Source: Mesorhizobium sp. SARCC-RB16n (lineage in GTDB: Bacteria > Pseudomonadota > Alphaproteobacteria > Rhizobiales > Rhizobiaceae). Taken from it: a stretch of DNA of 64,000 nt. This document shows positions 18,499 to 31,195 of the stretch, piece by piece (the stretch's first letter is position 1; every line of letters starts with the position of its first letter). The stretch spans positions 99,281-163,280 of the forward strand of contig NZ_ML703260.1 in NCBI RefSeq assembly GCF_008520305.1, in the 5' to 3' direction. Below the pieces are notes generated by a model. It made no database searches. It was not told the origin of the DNA and was given only the letters and a program-made list of their open reading frames with translations. The translations under genes and the position numbers were made by a program.

Positions 18499-18514
18499 TT
18501 GACGTTTACGTAAA
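18499..18514. promoter_or_regulatory. MerR/LiuR-like dyad in the GNAT-mdh intergenic region
   Basis: TTGACGTTTACGTAAA resembles the TTTACGTNNACGTAAA-type sites of MerR-family regulators of branched-chain amino-acid degradation. It also contains a TTGACG that could serve as a -35 box for the mdh-suc operon. It lies 33 bp before the GNAT gene and 170 bp before mdh. The assignment is tentative. Confidence 0.3.
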
Positions 18515-18557
18515 TCCCAAACACTCTAACCGATTGAAAATGCAGAGGTCGAAATAA

Positions 18558-19652
<1,095 letters not shown>

Positions 19653-19698
19653 CCCCGCCCAAACGTCACCCCGGCAAACGACCTGGAGATAGTTCCCG

Positions 19699-20892
<1,194 letters not shown>

Positions 20893-20896
20893 TACG

Positions 20897-21388
20897 ATGC
20901 GGCTGCTGCTGGCCATAACGCTGACCGGCATGGCCCTTTGGGCCAGCCCAGCGACTTCGGCCGAAGATCCGGCATCGCCTGCTTGGATCGGCAAGCGGGT
21001 CAATCTGTTCATGACTTTGTGTCCGGCGACAGCGCCGAGCTTCGGCAGGTTTAACGCTGCTGCCCGAGGGAATGGCTTTCGGCCGGGCTTCAAGAGCGAT
21101 CAGATTTATAAGGAAACAGAAATTGTTGCCTCGATCAGGAATGTTAGCGGCCGATGCGACTGCCTGGTTTCGTTTGGCACCGACAATCCGAAGCTTGCCG
21201 CCAATATGATCTTGAAGAGGCTGCTTTCCAAATACGGCAGCAGGTTTCAGGCAGACGATGATCCTGAATCCCTTGGACTGATCAAGACGACCGACGGCAA
21301 ACTGTCCGTTCAAGTCGTGACGACGCATGAGGCTAAGGGGCAATGGATCGGCGCTGTCGTTCACGGGAAGAAGCAATGCCCAGCTTGA
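20897..21388 (+). CDS. Secreted protein of unknown function inside the suc operon
   Basis: A 163-residue protein with a signal peptide ([22 protein letters not shown]). It has four cysteines in the mature part, including the closely spaced GRCDCLVSF, suggesting disulfides. It begins 4 bp after the sucC stop and so is probably translated from the suc mRNA. Its codon use is less GC-rich than that of sucC. I do not recognise a family. Confidence 0.7.
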   Translation: MRLLLAITLTGMALWASPATSAEDPASPAWIGKRVNLFMTLCPATAPSFGRFNAAARGNGFRPGFKSDQIYKETEIVASIRNVSGRCDCLVSFGTDNPKLAANMILKRLLSKYGSRFQADDDPESLGLIKTTDGKLSVQVVTTHEAKGQWIGAVVHGKKQCPA

Positions 21389-21417
21389 GCCCGCAACCCG
21401 CCAGAGGTCGATAAACG

Positions 21418-21789
21418 ATGCCTCCGCGCAAGATAAACCTGGTCGAGGCGGCTGATCGCAAGATCACTGAGGTCTTCGATCCGCATATTGCCGGCGATGT
21501 CAATGACAGCCAGGCCAAGGTCGCCAAGTTCGGCGAGGTCTTTGACTGGCACGCGCATGACAATGAGGACGAAGCCTTCCTGGTGCTGCGCGGCAGGATC
21601 GCCATCGATTTCCGCGATGGTCCGGTCGAGCTCGGCGAGGGCGACTTCATCGTCGTGCCGCGCGGTGTCGAGCACCGGCCGCGCTCGCTCACCGAGGAGC
21701 CCGTGGTGCTGATGTTCGAGCCGGCGACGACGCTCAACACCGGCAACGCCAAGAGCGATCTCACCGTCACCGATCTGAAGCGGCTCTGA
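21418..21789 (+). CDS. Cupin-domain protein
   Basis: A 123-residue single-cupin protein. The first cupin motif is WHAHDNEDEAFLVLRGRI (His-His-Glu metal ligands), and the second is GEGDFIVVPRGVEHRP with the fourth ligand. It probably binds a divalent metal; the reaction is unknown. It sits between the secreted gene and the DUF1579-like gene, 4 bp before the latter, within the sucC-sucD interval. Confidence 0.82.
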   Translation: MPPRKINLVEAADRKITEVFDPHIAGDVNDSQAKVAKFGEVFDWHAHDNEDEAFLVLRGRIAIDFRDGPVELGEGDFIVVPRGVEHRPRSLTEEPVVLMFEPATTLNTGNAKSDLTVTDLKRL

Positions 21790-21792
21790 CCC

Positions 21793-22290
21793 ATGAACGC
21801 CTCACCCTTCTCATCGCTCTCGGCCGATCACCAGCGCCTGCAGGCGCTGGTCGGTGCGTGGCGCGGCGAGGAAGAGGTGGCGGACACACAATGGGCCGAT
21901 GGCGGCGCAGCGACCAGCGAAGTACTGGCGGAAGCGGAGTTCGGCGGCCAGTTCGTGGTGCAGCGTTACCGTCAGCGCCGCGACGGCACGATTTCGTTCG
22001 GCTCGCACACTGTGTTCGGTTTCGACCAGCAAAACAGCGTCGTGACCATGCACCAGTTCGATTCGATGGGTTTCGTGCCGATGTCGCCTGCCACCGGCAC
22101 ATGGAACGGCAGCGAACTCAATCTGGAACGGTCGTCGCCGCGCGGCTTTGCGCGCGTGACGTATATTTTCGACGATCCCGACACCTACCGCATGCGATTG
22201 CATTTCAAACCCGCCGGCAGCGATGGCTGGCAAGCCATGGTGAGCGGCGTCTACCGGCGCGTCTCGCCTTCCTCGATCAACGGTTTTTAG
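21793..22290 (+). CDS. DUF1579-like lipocalin-type protein
   Basis: A 165-residue protein with the DUF1579-type pattern: LQALVGAWRGEEEV at the N-terminus, then alternating beta strands such as FGSHTVFGFDQQNSVVTMH and MRLHFKPAGSDGWQAM. This suggests a lipocalin or nitrobindin-like barrel. No catalytic function is recognised. It ends 12 bp before sucD, so it is embedded in the succinyl-CoA synthetase operon. Confidence 0.7.
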   Translation: MNASPFSSLSADHQRLQALVGAWRGEEEVADTQWADGGAATSEVLAEAEFGGQFVVQRYRQRRDGTISFGSHTVFGFDQQNSVVTMHQFDSMGFVPMSPATGTWNGSELNLERSSPRGFARVTYIFDDPDTYRMRLHFKPAGSDGWQAMVSGVYRRVSPSSINGF

Positions 22291-22302
22291 AAAAGGGCTC
22301 CG

Positions 22303-23205
22303 ATGTCCATTCTCGTCGACAAGAACACCAAGGTGCTGGTGCAGGGCCTGACCGGCAAGACCGGTACGTTCCACACGGAGCAGGCGCTCGCCTATCACGG
22401 GACAAAAATGGTCGGCGGCATCCACCCGAAGAAGGGCGGCGAGACCTGGACCGGCTCGAAGGGCGAGAACCTGCCGATCTTCGCCACGGTCGCCGAAGGC
22501 AGGGAAAGAACGGGCGCCAACGCTTCCGTCATCTACGTGCCGCCGGCGGGCGCGGGCGAAGCCATCATCGAGGCGATCGAGGCGGAAATCCCGCTCATCG
22601 TCTGCATCACCGAAGGCATTCCGGTGATGGACATGGTCAAGGTCAAGGCGCGGCTCGACCGCTCGGCCTCGCGGCTGATCGGACCGAACTGCCCGGGCGT
22701 GCTCACCCCCGACGAATGCAAGATCGGCATCATGCCCGGCAACATCTTCCGCAAGGGCTCAGTCGGCGTTGTTTCGCGCTCGGGAACGCTTACCTATGAG
22801 GCTGTGTTCCAGACCACCAATGTCGGCCTCGGCCAGACCACCGCCGTCGGCATCGGCGGCGACCCCGTCAAAGGCACCGAGTTCATCGACATGCTCGAGA
22901 TGTTCCTTGCCGACGACGAGACCAAGTCGATCATCATGATCGGCGAAATCGGCGGCTCGGCCGAGGAAGACGCCGCGCAGTTCCTCAAGGACGAGGCCAA
23001 GCGCGGCCGCAGGAAACCGATGGCGGGCTTCATCGCCGGGCGCACCGCGCCGGCCGGCCGCACCATGGGCCATGCCGGCGCGGTCATCTCCGGCGGCAAG
23101 GGCGGTGCCGAAGACAAGATCGCGGCGATGGAATCGGCCGGCATCAAGGTCTCGCCCTCGCCGGCACGTCTCGGCACGACGCTGGTTGAAGCCATCAAGG
23201 GCTGA
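22303..23205 (+). CDS. sucD: Succinyl-CoA synthetase alpha subunit
   Basis: The CoA-binding, phosphohistidine subunit of succinate-CoA ligase; 300 residues as usual. The active-site histidine is in [14 protein letters not shown] (His257). The N-terminal [15 protein letters not shown] and [12 protein letters not shown] are family signatures. It pairs with sucC despite the 1.4-kb separation. sucA follows after a 133-bp gap containing two short hairpins. Confidence 0.97.
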   Translation: MSILVDKNTKVLVQGLTGKTGTFHTEQALAYHGTKMVGGIHPKKGGETWTGSKGENLPIFATVAEGRERTGANASVIYVPPAGAGEAIIEAIEAEIPLIVCITEGIPVMDMVKVKARLDRSASRLIGPNCPGVLTPDECKIGIMPGNIFRKGSVGVVSRSGTLTYEAVFQTTNVGLGQTTAVGIGGDPVKGTEFIDMLEMFLADDETKSIIMIGEIGGSAEEDAAQFLKDEAKRGRRKPMAGFIAGRTAPAGRTMGHAGAVISGGKGGAEDKIAAMESAGIKVSPSPARLGTTLVEAIKG

Positions 23206-23227
23206 ACCGCGCCGGTTTTGGAATGAG

Positions 23228-23281
23228 AGCCAATGACGGTTCGTTGGCTTTGAGGGGACGAGACGGGCGGGTGAACCGCCC
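23228..23281 (+). other. Two hairpins in the sucD-sucA leader
   Basis: AGCCAA/TTGGCT (23228-23249) and GGGCGG-GTGAA-CCGCCC (23265-23281) can form consecutive stems in the mRNA between sucD and sucA. There is no U-run, so they may set mRNA stability or translation rather than termination. The role is inferred only from structure and position. Confidence 0.3.
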
Positions 23282-23338
23282 ACTATCGCGGCTCAGCCGC
23301 AAACGTAAGGAGACGGAGCCAGGCTCCGCTGAAACGAC

Positions 23339-26323
23339 ATGGCAAGACAAGATCAGGCCAACGACCAATTTTCGCTCACCTCATTCCTCTATGGCGGCAA
23401 TGCCGATTACATCGACGCGCTCTACGCGGCCTATGAGGACGATCCCGCCTCGGTCAATCCCGAGTGGCAGGAGTTCTTCGCCGGGCTGAAGGACGATGCC
23501 GGCGATGTGCGCAGGAACGCCAAGGGCGCTTCGTGGGCGAAGCCTTCCTGGCCGCTGCAGGCCAATGGCGAACTGGTGTCGGCGCTCGACGGCAATTGGG
23601 GCATCGTCGAGAAGCACCTGGAAAAGAAGGTCAAGGACAAGGCGGTCACCAACGGTATCGTGCTGTCCGATGCCGACGTGCACCAGGCGACGCGCGATTC
23701 GGTGCGCGCCATCATGATGATCCGCGCCTTCCGCATGCGCGGCCATCTGCACGCCAATCTCGACCCGCTCGGCATTGCCAAGCTTGAAGACTATAACGAG
23801 CTGTCGCCGGAGAATTACGGCTTCACCGAAGCCGACTATGACCGGCCGATCTTCCTCGACAATGTGCTCGGGCTCGAATTCGGCAGCATCCGGCAGATGC
23901 TGGAGATTCTCACCCGCACCTATTGCTCGACGCTCGGCGTCGAGTTCATGCATATTTCCGATCCCGAGGAGAAGGCCTGGATCCAGGCGCGTATCGAAGG
24001 CGCCGACAAGGAGATTTCCTTCACCGCCACCGGCAAGAAGGCGATCCTGCAGAAGCTGGTCGAGGCGGAAGGCTTCGAGCAGTTCATCGACGTCAAGTAC
24101 AAGGGCACCAAGCGCTTCGGCCTAGACGGCGGCGAATCGCTGATCCCGGCACTGGAGCAGATCGTCAAGCGCGGCGGCCAGCTCGGCATGAAGGAGATCG
24201 TGCTCGGCATGGCGCATCGCGGCCGCCTCAACGTGCTCAGCCAGGTGATGGCCAAGCCGCACCGTGCCATCTTCCACGAGTTCAAGGGCGGCTCGGCCGC
24301 CCCCGACGAGGTCGAAGGCTCGGGCGACGTGAAATACCATCTCGGCGCCTCCTCCGACCGCGAGTTCGACGGCAACAAGGTGCACCTGTCGCTGACCGCC
24401 AACCCCTCGCATCTGGAAATCGTCGACCCTGTCGTGATGGGCAAGGCGCGCGCCAAGCAGGATTATCTGTTCGGCCGCGGCCGCGAGGAGATCGTGCCGC
24501 TGGAAGAGCGCGCCAAGGTGCTGCCGCTGTTGCTGCACGGCGACGCCGCCTTCGCCGGCCAGGGCGTGATCGCGGAAATCCTCGGCCTGTCGGGCCTGCG
24601 CGGCCATCGCGTCGCCGGCACGCTGCATTTCATCATCAACAACCAGATCGGGTTCACCACCAATCCGCGCTTCTCGCGCTCGTCGCCCTATCCGTCCGAC
24701 GTTGCCAAGATGATCGAGGCGCCGATCTTCCACGTCAATGGCGACGACCCGGAAGCCGTGGTGCACGCGACCAAGGTGGCGATCGAGTTCCGCATGAAGT
24801 TCCATAAGCCGGTGGTCGTGGACATGTTCTGCTACCGCCGATTCGGCCACAATGAGGGCGACGAACCGGCCTTCACCCAGCCGCTCATGTACCGCAACAT
24901 CCGCGCCCACAAGACGACGGTGCAGATCTATGGCGACCGGCTGATCGCCGAAGGCCACATCACCCAGGCCGAGCTCGACCAGATGAAGGCCGACTGGCGT
25001 GCGCATCTGGAAGCCGAATGGGAAGTCGGCCAGGCCTACAAGCCCAACAAGGCCGACTGGCTCGACGGCGCCTGGTCGGGCCTACGCACGGCCGACAACC
25101 AGGACGAGACAAGGCGCGGCAAGACGGCGGTGCCGGTCAAGACGCTGAAGGAAATCGGCAAGAAGCTGACCGAGGTGCCGAAGGATTTCGAAGCGCACAA
25201 GACGATCATCCGCTTCCTCGAGAACCGGCGCCAGGCGATCGAGTCCGGCGAAGGCATCGACTGGTCGACGGCCGAGGCGCTGGCCTTCGGCGCGATCCTG
25301 CTCGACGGCAATCCGATCAGGCTTTCGGGCCAGGATTCCGAGCGCGGCACCTTCTCGCAGCGCCATTCCGTGCTTTACGACCAGCGCGACGAGACCCGCT
25401 ACATCCCGCTCAACAATCTGTCGGCGGCGCAGGCCGGCTACGAAGTCATCAACTCGATGCTGTCGGAAGAGGCGGTGCTGGGCTTCGAGTATGGCTACAG
25501 CCTGGCCGAGCCGAAGGCGCTGACCTTGTGGGAGGCGCAGTTCGGCGACTTCGCCAACGGCGCCCAGGTGGTGTTCGACCAGTTCATCTCGTCGGGCGAG
25601 CGCAAGTGGCTCAGAATGTCGGGCCTCGTCTGCCTGTTGCCGCATGGCTATGAAGGCCAGGGCCCGGAACATTCTTCCGCCCGGCTGGAGCGCTTCCTGC
25701 AGCTTTGCGCCGAAGACAATATGCAGGTGGCCAACTGCACGACGCCGGCCAACTACTTCCACATCCTGCGCCGGCAGCTGAAGCGCGACTTCCGCAAGCC
25801 GCTGATCCTGATGACGCCGAAGTCGCTGCTGCGCCACAAGCGGGCGGTGTCGACACTGCCGGAAATCTCGGGCGAAAGCTCGTTCCACCGGCTGTTGTGG
25901 GACGACGCCCAGCTGCTGCCGAACCAGGCGATCAAGCTGACCAAGGATTCCAAGATCCGCCGCGTCGTTCTGTGCTCGGGCAAGGTCTATTACGACCTCT
26001 ACGAAGAGCGCGAGAAGCGCGGCATCAACGACATCTATTTGCTGCGCGTCGAACAGCTCTATCCGTTCCCGGCCAAGGCGCTGATCACCGAGCTGTCACG
26101 CTTCCGCAACGCCGAGATGGTGTGGTGCCAGGAGGAGCCCAAGAACATGGGCGCCTGGTCGTTCATCGACCCGTATCTGGAATGGGTGCTGGCGCATATC
26201 GACGCCAAGCATCAGCGGGTGCGCTACACCGGCCGTCCCGCGGCCGCGTCGCCGGCGACCGGATTGATGTCCAAGCACCTTGCCCAGCTAGCCGCCTTGC
26301 TCGAAGACGCGCTCGGTGAATAG
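23339..26323 (+). CDS. sucA: 2-oxoglutarate dehydrogenase E1 component
   Basis: The thiamine-diphosphate-dependent decarboxylase of the OGDH complex, 994 residues. The N-terminal [20 protein letters not shown] is the region that docks to the E2 core. The TPP-binding motif is visible as [14 protein letters not shown] followed by [12 protein letters not shown]. The C-terminal pyrimidine-like domain has [20 protein letters not shown]. It is followed by odhB after 65 bp. Confidence 0.98.
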   Translation: MARQDQANDQFSLTSFLYGGNADYIDALYAAYEDDPASVNPEWQEFFAGLKDDAGDVRRNAKGASWAKPSWPLQANGELVSALDGNWGIVEKHLEKKVKDKAVTNGIVLSDADVHQATRDSVRAIMMIRAFRMRGHLHANLDPLGIAKLEDYNELSPENYGFTEADYDRPIFLDNVLGLEFGSIRQMLEILTRTYCSTLGVEFMHISDPEEKAWIQARIEGADKEISFTATGKKAILQKLVEAEGFEQFIDVKYKGTKRFGLDGGESLIPALEQIVKRGGQLGMKEIVLGMAHRGRLNVLSQVMAKPHRAIFHEFKGGSAAPDEVEGSGDVKYHLGASSDREFDGNKVHLSLTANPSHLEIVDPVVMGKARAKQDYLFGRGREEIVPLEERAKVLPLLLHGDAAFAGQGVIAEILGLSGLRGHRVAGTLHFIINNQIGFTTNPRFSRSSPYPSDVAKMIEAPIFHVNGDDPEAVVHATKVAIEFRMKFHKPVVVDMFCYRRFGHNEGDEPAFTQPLMYRNIRAHKTTVQIYGDRLIAEGHITQAELDQMKADWRAHLEAEWEVGQAYKPNKADWLDGAWSGLRTADNQDETRRGKTAVPVKTLKEIGKKLTEVPKDFEAHKTIIRFLENRRQAIESGEGIDWSTAEALAFGAILLDGNPIRLSGQDSERGTFSQRHSVLYDQRDETRYIPLNNLSAAQAGYEVINSMLSEEAVLGFEYGYSLAEPKALTLWEAQFGDFANGAQVVFDQFISSGERKWLRMSGLVCLLPHGYEGQGPEHSSARLERFLQLCAEDNMQVANCTTPANYFHILRRQLKRDFRKPLILMTPKSLLRHKRAVSTLPEISGESSFHRLLWDDAQLLPNQAIKLTKDSKIRRVVLCSGKVYYDLYEEREKRGINDIYLLRVEQLYPFPAKALITELSRFRNAEMVWCQEEPKNMGAWSFIDPYLEWVLAHIDAKHQRVRYTGRPAAASPATGLMSKHLAQLAALLEDALGE

Positions 26324-26324
26324 A

Positions 26325-26358
26325 GCAGACTTGGGCGAATAAAGCAGAACTGGGCGAA
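26325..26358 (+). repeat. Imperfect 15-bp direct repeat between sucA and odhB
   Basis: GCAGACTTGGGCGAA (26325-26339) and GCAGAACTGGGCGAA (26344-26358) match at 13 of 15 bases, 19 bp apart, immediately after the sucA stop. It looks like a local slippage duplication. No function is evident. Confidence 0.6.
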
Positions 26359-26388
26359 AGAACTGAACCGAAAGAACGGACAGGCACA

Positions 26389-27666
26389 ATGGCTACCGAA
26401 ATCCGCGTCCCCACGCTGGGCGAATCCGTCACCGAAGCGACCGTCGGCAAATGGTTCAAGAAGGTCGGCGATGCCATTGCCGCCGACGAGCCGCTGCTCG
26501 AGCTCGAGACCGACAAGGTGACGGTGGAAGTGCCTGCCGCCGCCGCCGGCACGCTCGGCGAAATCACCGTTGGGGAAGGCGAGACGGTCGGCGTCGGCGC
26601 GCTGCTCGGGTCGATTTCGGCCGGTGGCGCTGCCGCCCCCGCGACCAAGCCGCAAGCGGTGGCGCAGGCTTCGAGCCCCGACGCGGCGCAGACCACCAAG
26701 CAGGCCGCGGCCGAGACCGCCAAGGTTGCCGGCGATGCCGGCGCGGTCGAGCCGCGCACCATGCCGCCGGCGCCGGCGGCGGCAAAACTGATCGCCGAGA
26801 ACAATCTGTCGGTCGACCAGCTTTCCGGCTCGGGCAAGCGCGGCCAGGTGCTGAAGGGCGACGTGCTGGACGCCATCTCCAAAGGTGCACCATCGCAGCC
26901 GGCCGAAACGCCGAAGGCAGCGCCGGCACCGGTTGCCGTGCGTGCGCCGTCCTCGGGCGACGATGCCTCGCGCGAGGAGCGCGTGCGCATGACCAAGCTG
27001 CGCCAGACCATCGCGCGCCGGCTGAAGGAAGCGCAGTCGACCGCCGCCATGCTGACCACCTTCAACGAGGTCGACATGTCGGCGGTGATGGCGCTCAGGT
27101 CCAAGTACAAGGACGTGTTCGAGAAGAAGCACGGCGTGAAGCTCGGCTTCATGGGCTTCTTCACCAAGGCTGTCACGCACGCCCTGAAGGAAATCCCCTC
27201 TGTCAATGCCGAGATCGACGGCACCGACATCATCTTCAAGAACTATGCCCATATCGGCGTCGCGGTCGGCACCGAAAAGGGTCTCGTGGTTCCGGTCGTG
27301 CGCGATGCCGACCAGATGTCCATCGCCGAGATCGAGAAGGATATCGGCCGGCTGGGCATCGCCGCGCGCGACGGCAAGCTGTCGGTGGCGGACATGCAGG
27401 GCGGCACGTTCACCATCTCCAATGGCGGCGTCTACGGCTCGCTGATGTCGACGCCGATCCTCAACGCGCCGCAGTCGGGCATTCTCGGCATGCACAAGAT
27501 CCAGGACCGGCCGGTCGTGGTCGGCGGTCAGATCGTGATCCGGCCGATGATGTACCTGGCGCTCAGCTACGATCACCGCATCGTCGACGGCAAGGAAGCC
27601 GTGACCTTCCTGGTGCGGGTCAGGGAAAGCCTGGAGGATCCGGAACGGCTGGTGCTCGATTTGTGA
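26389..27666 (+). CDS. odhB: Dihydrolipoyllysine succinyltransferase (E2)
   Basis: The core of the 2-oxoglutarate dehydrogenase complex, 425 residues. There is one lipoyl domain with the modified lysine in [11 protein letters not shown] (Lys43), an Ala/Pro linker, and a peripheral subunit-binding domain (about 124-160, [15 protein letters not shown]). The acyltransferase domain ends with [12 protein letters not shown] (His396). It is often named sucB. It lies between sucA and, further downstream, lpdA. Confidence 0.97.
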   Translation: MATEIRVPTLGESVTEATVGKWFKKVGDAIAADEPLLELETDKVTVEVPAAAAGTLGEITVGEGETVGVGALLGSISAGGAAAPATKPQAVAQASSPDAAQTTKQAAAETAKVAGDAGAVEPRTMPPAPAAAKLIAENNLSVDQLSGSGKRGQVLKGDVLDAISKGAPSQPAETPKAAPAPVAVRAPSSGDDASREERVRMTKLRQTIARRLKEAQSTAAMLTTFNEVDMSAVMALRSKYKDVFEKKHGVKLGFMGFFTKAVTHALKEIPSVNAEIDGTDIIFKNYAHIGVAVGTEKGLVVPVVRDADQMSIAEIEKDIGRLGIAARDGKLSVADMQGGTFTISNGGVYGSLMSTPILNAPQSGILGMHKIQDRPVVVGGQIVIRPMMYLALSYDHRIVDGKEAVTFLVRVRESLEDPERLVLDL

Positions 27667-27676
27667 GCGATCCGGG

Positions 27677-28258
27677 ATGGCTGAGCCCGCCGAGCCGATC
27701 GACCTGTTCGAGCTTGTAACGACAGGCCGGGCAGGGCCAATAGAACTTGGCAAAAGCAGCCGTGAAACGGTTCGAGGATTGATCGAGCCTGAGGATTTGC
27801 GCGCCGACAATCATTTTCGCCATGGAGACACCGAGTCGGCTTGGTGCATCTATGGCACGAATTGCGAGTTCTTTTTCAGTCCCGATTTTCGCTTGCGGTC
27901 GATCAGCGTCGAACCTGTCTTCGGAAGATTGCAATCAGGTGGAATGATGGCGACTTGGTACGGCCATCTGGACGTCGATGTGGGGCGACATCCAGTAACT
28001 TTTGCAGGCAGCAAGCCGATAGCCATACATACTTTGCCCAAGGCACTGCAGTTCTTGAACCAGAGTGAATTCAAGTGGGCAATCGGCGGCGGTCGTGAGC
28101 GCGACGTTTATATCGAACTGGCGCAGAACTCTCGCATCTTGACCCTCAAATACGAGGTGAACACCATTCCCGTCGACAGGAATGAAAACGTTGTGTTTGA
28201 GATAGACTATTTTCTTTCGACGGTCTTCATTCTCGATCAAGCTGTTCAAGGTGGATAG
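27677..28258 (+). CDS. Unknown cytoplasmic protein, AT-richer than neighbours
   Basis: A 193-residue protein with no signal peptide. The composition is mixed alpha/beta and contains several Trp and Phe residues (DTESAWCIYGTNCEFFFSPD). It starts 10 bp after odhB and ends 2 bp before the next frame. Its DNA is visibly less GC-rich than that of the TCA genes, suggesting a recent arrival. It faintly recalls small immunity-type proteins, but I cannot assign it. Confidence 0.65.
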   Translation: MAEPAEPIDLFELVTTGRAGPIELGKSSRETVRGLIEPEDLRADNHFRHGDTESAWCIYGTNCEFFFSPDFRLRSISVEPVFGRLQSGGMMATWYGHLDVDVGRHPVTFAGSKPIAIHTLPKALQFLNQSEFKWAIGGGRERDVYIELAQNSRILTLKYEVNTIPVDRNENVVFEIDYFLSTVFILDQAVQGG

Positions 28259-28260
28259 CG

Positions 28261-29520
28261 GTGACGATCCGTTCTTTTTTGTCCGAAAATCTGTCGACTG
28301 CATCGATAGCGGTCGGCGCGGTGATGATCCCAGCGACCGCCTATACCGCCTGCCCGATCGAGCTTGCCGTTTACGGCGATACACAAAGCGGTAGCGAGAT
28401 CGACTTTACCCCGACCGGCACGTCCGCGACCGTCACCAACACGTTTCGCTTGATCCTCGACAACAATGTCGTGCTCAACGGCATCGTCATGTGGACCCAG
28501 GATGTGGCGCGGCCGAACGGTGCGCTGATGTACAAATGCCCGGAAGGCGATGTCACCGGCGGGGAGCTTGCCGCCTGCACGCTGTGGAACGGCGTCATCT
28601 ACACGTCCGACGACAAGGGCAATATCGGGCTTTTGCCGGCCGAGGGGGTCGGGGCGCCGAAGACGCTGATCCTGCCCGATCTCGGGCCGGTGCTTCGGCA
28701 ATCCCGGGCCTATGGCGGCAGCGGCTTCTCGAAGGTGCCGTCGGATGTGTTCGCGATGCCAGGAATGAGCGCGGCCCAAAAAGTGCTTCTGGTCACCGGC
28801 GGCAGCCGCGGCATCGGCGCCGCCATCTGCCGCCTTGGCGCCAAGGCGAGCTATCGCGTGGCGGTCAATTACGCCTCCAACAAGGCTGCCGCCGATGCGC
28901 TGGTTGCCGAAATCAAGGCCGGCGGCGGCGAAGCCGTTGCCGTCAGAGGGGATGTCGGCAAGGAAACCGATATCGTGGCCATGTTCGGCGCCGTCGACCG
29001 CGCCTTTGGCCGGCTCGACGCCTTCGTCAACAATGCCGGCATCGTCGACGTCAAGGCGCGCGTCGATGAAATGGATGTTTCGCGGCTTGAGCGCATGATG
29101 CGCGTCAATGTCGTCGGCTCGTTCCTGTGCGCCCGCGAGGCGGTCAAGCGCATGTCGACGCGGCACGGCGGGTCGGGCGGATCGATCGTCAACATCTCGT
29201 CGGCGGCGGCGACGCTGGGCTCGCCGGGCGAATATGTCGACTATGCCGCCTCCAAGGGCGCCATCGACAGCTTCACCATCGGCCTCGCTCGCGAGGTGGC
29301 GCTGGAAGGCATCCGCGTCAATGCGGTGCGGCCAGGCATCATCGACACCGAAATCCACGCCTCCGGCGGCCAGCCCGACCGGATAGAACGGTTCCGCGAC
29401 CTGCTGCCGATGAAGAGAGCGGGCACGGCGGATGAAGTCGCCGGCGCGGTCCTCTATCTTTTATCCGATGCCGCGTCCTATACGACGGGCGCGATCCTGA
29501 ATGTCAGCGGCGGCCGCTGA
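28261..29520 (+). CDS. Fused ORF: secreted unknown protein (1-168) plus SDR oxidoreductase (169-419)
   Basis: A single 419-codon frame. Residues 1-168 start with a hydrophobic, signal-like N-terminus ([15 protein letters not shown]) and contain a beta-rich unknown domain. From Met169 (28765) a complete short-chain dehydrogenase begins: [10 protein letters not shown] for NAD(P) binding, NNAG near 259, catalytic Ser in NISSAA and YAASKG (Tyr/Lys). A cytosolic SDR fused to a secreted domain makes little sense. The +1 frame reads TGC CAG GAA TGA across 28757-28768, overlapping the SDR ATG as ATGA. I therefore infer two former genes fused by a frameshift. The SDR may still be translated from 28765. 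Confidence 0.75.
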   Translation: MTIRSFLSENLSTASIAVGAVMIPATAYTACPIELAVYGDTQSGSEIDFTPTGTSATVTNTFRLILDNNVVLNGIVMWTQDVARPNGALMYKCPEGDVTGGELAACTLWNGVIYTSDDKGNIGLLPAEGVGAPKTLILPDLGPVLRQSRAYGGSGFSKVPSDVFAMPGMSAAQKVLLVTGGSRGIGAAICRLGAKASYRVAVNYASNKAAADALVAEIKAGGGEAVAVRGDVGKETDIVAMFGAVDRAFGRLDAFVNNAGIVDVKARVDEMDVSRLERMMRVNVVGSFLCAREAVKRMSTRHGGSGGSIVNISSAAATLGSPGEYVDYAASKGAIDSFTIGLAREVALEGIRVNAVRPGIIDTEIHASGGQPDRIERFRDLLPMKRAGTADEVAGAVLYLLSDAASYTTGAILNVSGGR

Positions 29521-29543
29521 GCCCCAAGCAAAAGGGAAACAAC

Positions 29544-30950
29544 ATGGCTTATGACGTGGTTATCATCGGCTCGGGACCGGGCGGCTATGTCTGCGCCATC
29601 AAGGCGGCGCAGCTCGGACTGAAGGTCGCGGTGGTCGAGAAGAACGCGACCTTCGGCGGCACCTGCCTCAACATCGGCTGCATCCCGTCCAAGGCGCTGC
29701 TTTATGCCTCCGAAATATTCGCCGAGGCCGGCCATTCCTTCGACACGCTCGGCGTCGAAATCCCGGCACCCAAGCTGAACCTGAAGAAGATGATGGCGCA
29801 CAAGGACGCGACGGTTTCGGCCAACGTCAATGGCGTCGCCTTCCTGTTCAAGAAGAACAAGATCGACAGTTTTCGCGGCACCGGCAAGGTGATCGCCGCC
29901 GGCAAGGTGTCGGTGACCGGCGAGGACGGCAAGGTCGAGGAGATCGAGACCAGGAACATCGTGATCGCCACCGGTTCCGATGTCGCCGGCATTCCCGGCG
30001 TCAAGGTCGATTTCGACGAGAAAATCATTGTGTCGTCGACCGGCGCGCTGTCGCTGGAGAAGGTGCCTAGCCGTCTGGTGGTGGTTGGCGGCGGTGTCAT
30101 CGGGCTCGAGCTCGGCTCCGTCTGGGCACGGCTCGGCGCCAAGGTCACCGTGGTCGAGTTCCTCGACACCATTTTGGGCGGCATGGACGGCGAGGTGTCG
30201 AAACAGTTCCAGCGGCTGCTCTCCAAGCAAGGCTTCGAGTTCAAGCTCGGCGCCAAGGTCACCGGCGTCACCAGGGCCAAGAAGGGTGCGACCGTTACCT
30301 TCGAGCCGGTCAAGGGCGGCGCGGCCGAAACCATCGATGCCGACGTGGTGCTGATCTCGACGGGACGCCGCGCCTTTTCAGACAGCCTCGGTCTCAAGGA
30401 AGCCGGCGTCGAGGTCGACGAGCGTGGCCGGGTCAAGACTGACGGCCACCTCAGGACCAATGTTCCCGGCATCTATGCCATCGGCGATGTCATCGCCGGG
30501 CCGATGCTGGCGCACAAGGCCGAGGACGAGGGCGTGGCGGTGGCCGAGACCATTGCCGGCCAGGCCGGTCATGTGAACTATGACGTCATTCCAAGCGTCG
30601 TCTATACCAGTCCGGAGATCGCCTCGGTCGGCAAGACCGAGGAAGAGCTGAAGAAGGCCGGCATCGACTACAAGGTCGGCAAGTTTCCCTTCACCGCCAA
30701 CGGCCGCGCGCGCGCCATGCTGCACACCGACGGCTTCGTGAAGATCCTGGCAGACAAGAAGAGCGACCGCGTGCTCGGCGTCCATATCGTCGGCTTTGGC
30801 GCCGGCGAGATGATCCACGAGGCGGCGGTGCTGATGGAGTTCGGCGGCTCGTCGGAAGACCTTGCCCGCACCTGCCACGCGCATCCGACGATGTCGGAAG
30901 CGGTGAAGGAAGCGGCGCTGGCCACGTTCTTGAAGCCGATCCACATTTAG
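29544..30950 (+). CDS. lpdA: Dihydrolipoyl dehydrogenase (E3)
   Basis: A flavoprotein that reoxidises lipoamide in the 2-oxoglutarate dehydrogenase complex; 468 residues. The FAD motif [10 protein letters not shown], redox-active disulfide [13 protein letters not shown] (Cys41 and Cys46), NAD motif [12 protein letters not shown] and the catalytic HAHPT (His447) are all in place. It closes the mdh-suc cluster. Being last in the operon, it is probably the E3 dedicated to OGDH. Confidence 0.98.
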   Translation: MAYDVVIIGSGPGGYVCAIKAAQLGLKVAVVEKNATFGGTCLNIGCIPSKALLYASEIFAEAGHSFDTLGVEIPAPKLNLKKMMAHKDATVSANVNGVAFLFKKNKIDSFRGTGKVIAAGKVSVTGEDGKVEEIETRNIVIATGSDVAGIPGVKVDFDEKIIVSSTGALSLEKVPSRLVVVGGGVIGLELGSVWARLGAKVTVVEFLDTILGGMDGEVSKQFQRLLSKQGFEFKLGAKVTGVTRAKKGATVTFEPVKGGAAETIDADVVLISTGRRAFSDSLGLKEAGVEVDERGRVKTDGHLRTNVPGIYAIGDVIAGPMLAHKAEDEGVAVAETIAGQAGHVNYDVIPSVVYTSPEIASVGKTEEELKKAGIDYKVGKFPFTANGRARAMLHTDGFVKILADKKSDRVLGVHIVGFGAGEMIHEAAVLMEFGGSSEDLARTCHAHPTMSEAVKEAALATFLKPIHI

Positions 30951-30974
30951 TCGATCTATACAAGCCCTACGCTT

Positions 30975-31132
30975 CGTCATCCCAGGGCGGAGCAGCCGCG
31001 CAGCGGCGTCGCGAAGACCCTGGGATCCATGCCGCGACGTCAGAGCACCGCTTCGGTGCCGAATTCTGCCTCCGCCGCGCTCCCCTGTTGGGTCGCGGCA
31101 TGGATCCTCGGGTCAAGCCCGAGGATGACGAA
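30975..31132. repeat. Rhizobial-type palindromic intergenic repeat
   Basis: GGATCCATGCCGCGAC (31023-31038) is the perfect reverse complement of GTCGCGGCATGGATCC (31092-31107). The flanks CGTCATCCCAGGG at 30975 and CCCGAGGATGACG at about 31119 form weaker outer arms. The whole is about 158 bp in the lpdA 3' gap. It has no coding content. It resembles dispersed repeats of Rhizobiales as I remember them. Confidence 0.75.
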
Positions 31133-31150
31133 TGGCGTCGTCCAAAACAA

Positions 31151-31176
31151 AACGGCCCGCCTTTCGGCGGGCCGTT
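31151..31176. terminator. Bidirectional intrinsic terminator between lpdA and the Ala-Pro gene
   Basis: AACGGCCCGCC (31151-31161), loop TTTC, GGCGGGCCGTT (31166-31176) form a perfect 11-bp stem. On the minus strand it is followed by a TTTTG tract. It serves the convergent Ala-Pro gene and probably also lpdA. Confidence 0.8.
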
Positions 31177-31195
31177 CCTCTTTGATTCGAGCCGC

